The notes beneath the pieces were generated by a model. That model saw only the letters and a list, made by a program, of their open reading frames with translations, was not told the DNA's origin and searched no databases. The translations under genes were made by a program, and so were the position numbers. From Wuchereria bancrofti (lineage: Eukaryota > Nematoda > Chromadorea > Rhabditida > Onchocercidae): DNA of 64,000 bases. The stretch covers positions 18,084,561-18,148,560 of the forward strand of contig SSBO01000012.1 of NCBI GenBank assembly GCA_005281725.1, written 5' to 3'. Shown here piece by piece: positions 62,507 through 64,000 of the stretch. Position 1 is the first letter of the stretch, and every line of letters starts with the position of its first letter.

Positions 62507-64000
62507 TCTCTAAAAATTGAATTTTCTTTGAAAGCAAAGATTTAGATTTTGGTATTTAACCAAGTTTACTTCATATGCATATATGAGCGCACTTGTACGC
62601 GAATGAAACATGCGTCTATTTAAACAAATGCACACAATTCATAAAAACACGTACACATAAACTGCTCGCAACAGAAAAGTATTAATTTTTTAGTTTCAAA
62701 AGAAATTTAAGTGAAAAAAGAACAAATAACGAAATAAGAAGTATTTTTGGAGCAGGATTGGACTGAGTAGATATGTAAAAAGATACGGGATGTACCTGTT
62801 GTGGATGGATGGATGTATCTCTCAGGGATGGATCATGTTATATTAAATATGTTAAATCTCTGATACCCGGAATTCGGGTCAATTTTATTCCTGCAATGCA
62901 AATCCACAAAAAGAGTAGAATTCTGTATGGATACCAATTCTTCTCCATCCGACACATTCAGGCATTTCAAACCAATCAATTCATCACAACAGTAATCAAA
63001 ATAAAGAAGAGTCGTTATGCATTTGACCTAAATGAGTGGAAAATTTTCTTTTATAAAAGTCTAACACTTTCTTGTGAAGGACATGGCTATTTTTCAAACT
63101 TATTGAGTGGACCAAGTGACCTTCAATCCTCGATGCTTCATATTTTCTGTCTTATTATTTATCTCATCATTATTATTAAATATTATTATTATTACTATCT
63201 TTATTATTATTATCATTATCATTACCATTGTTATCGTTATCATTATTATTATTATATTCAGACTTATTATTTTTTAAAAAGACTCAATATTATTTTTTAA
63301 ACAACATTATTACTATTATTTATATCCTTCTTGATTTAGATAAGCTTAAGCCAGGTGGGTTAGTTCATTGTACTACTTCCACTAAATGAACAAATTTTAC
63401 TTGAGAAGAAAAAGCTGTCGCAAGCGAGTAGCAATTTAGTTATTCATGCTATAATTATCTTGCGCTATTATCTTCCAGTTCTTCTCATTCTTCATTTCTA
63501 GTTTAAGTTCATACTTAGCATACTTAGTAGTTCACACTGATACTGTATCGCTGTACACAACACTACTTATTTAAGTGGTGGACCAAAAACATTTTACCTT
63601 ATGTCTACCTCTTTCATTGCTAAGGTATCGAAATGAAAAGTACGAATGTGATAGATGAGATGGTTTGCAGTTCCTTATTTAGATTTCTCTTGCTTTAGTC
63701 TAGCATGTCATTCTAAATCTAACATGCGATTTCACCTTTTTGCTCAACTATAATTTCCGTATATTTCACGCACATACACCTATCTTTTTAGTCCTCGTAA
63801 CTTATAAATTCTTGTTGATTATCACTCGTAACTTGTAAATTCCACGTGTATATCTATATTTGATATTGTTTGCACAATATCATTAGCTAAAAACGAATGA
63901 AAGCAAATAAAAGCAACATGACACTTGCATTCTACGCAAATTTTAATGATTATTATAAAATTTAGTTTCAGTATTAAATACAATAATATCAAAATTGAAT
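62507..64000. other. 5' flank of the DB-module gene, no further gene supported
   Basis: Presumed promoter of the DB-module gene followed by AT-rich sequence. The plus-strand frame 62809-63300 runs into a trinucleotide repeat (Tyr/Ile-rich end), and its non-repeat part has no domain or splice support, so it is not called as a gene. Confidence 0.45.
63150..63265. repeat. (TTA/ATT)n trinucleotide-rich microsatellite
   Basis: About 115 bp of ATT/TTA/ATC units with scattered C substitutions. It produces a Tyr-rich pseudo-reading on the plus strand. Confidence 0.85.

Noticed and set aside
62809..63300. 163-aa plus-strand frame
   Set aside because: The end is a translated trinucleotide repeat and the remainder shows no domain, signal peptide or splice support.

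Overview
The window reads as a clade III (probably filarial) nematode genome. It is AT-rich, with short exons, introns bounded by GT...TTTCAG-type signals, and likely spliced-leader acceptors 10-40 nt before several start codons. The gene set fits: a major-sperm-protein (MSP) domain protein, a nematode DB-module secreted protein, a dTDP-glucose 4,6-dehydratase of the nematode rhamnose pathway, gamma-syntrophin, a RABL5/IFT22 GTPase, a Rab-37-like GTPase and a CEH-18-like POU-homeodomain gene. Species is not determined, and nothing looks bacterial or viral. All gene models were assembled by eye, joining exons by reading frame and splice-site phase.

Layout. 1-125 (-): first exon of a PP2A catalytic subunit, cut by the window edge. 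3561-5916 (+): dTDP-glucose 4,6-dehydratase, seven exons, 334 aa. 7324-7984 (+): a 95-aa secreted protein with two four-cysteine modules. 14075-15764 (+): Rab-37-like GTPase, convergent with IFT22/RABL5 (16210-18036, -). The IFT22 gene is head-to-head with a three-exon MSP-domain gene (18589-20838, +). 21680-25631 (+): gamma-syntrophin, 13 exons, 525 aa, convergent with a divergent SAM-methyltransferase-like gene (26688-29265, -, 5' end unresolved). 29.3-47 kb is gene-poor and repeat-containing. It has two single-N joins flanked by duplicated sequence (158 bp and 1,507 bp), which are almost certainly unmerged contig overlaps, plus several small candidate genes of low to moderate confidence. 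46996-58022 (+): a large CEH-18-like POU gene of at least 17 exons whose product ends with its homeodomain. 61215-62506 (-): a four-exon secreted DB-module protein, 164 aa.

The genes do not form one pathway or an obvious operon; each has its own promoter region or trans-splice site. Linked themes are membrane traffic and cilia (Rab-37, IFT22), muscle/neuronal scaffolding (syntrophin), sperm cytoskeleton (MSP domain) and secreted cysteine-rich proteins. The most notable items are the duplicated-module secreted protein, the Rab-37 P-loop with two cysteines where Gly-Val is usual, a near-consensus X-box beside IFT22, a 204-bp inverted-repeat element, symmetric-phase cassette exons in the POU gene, and the assembly duplications.
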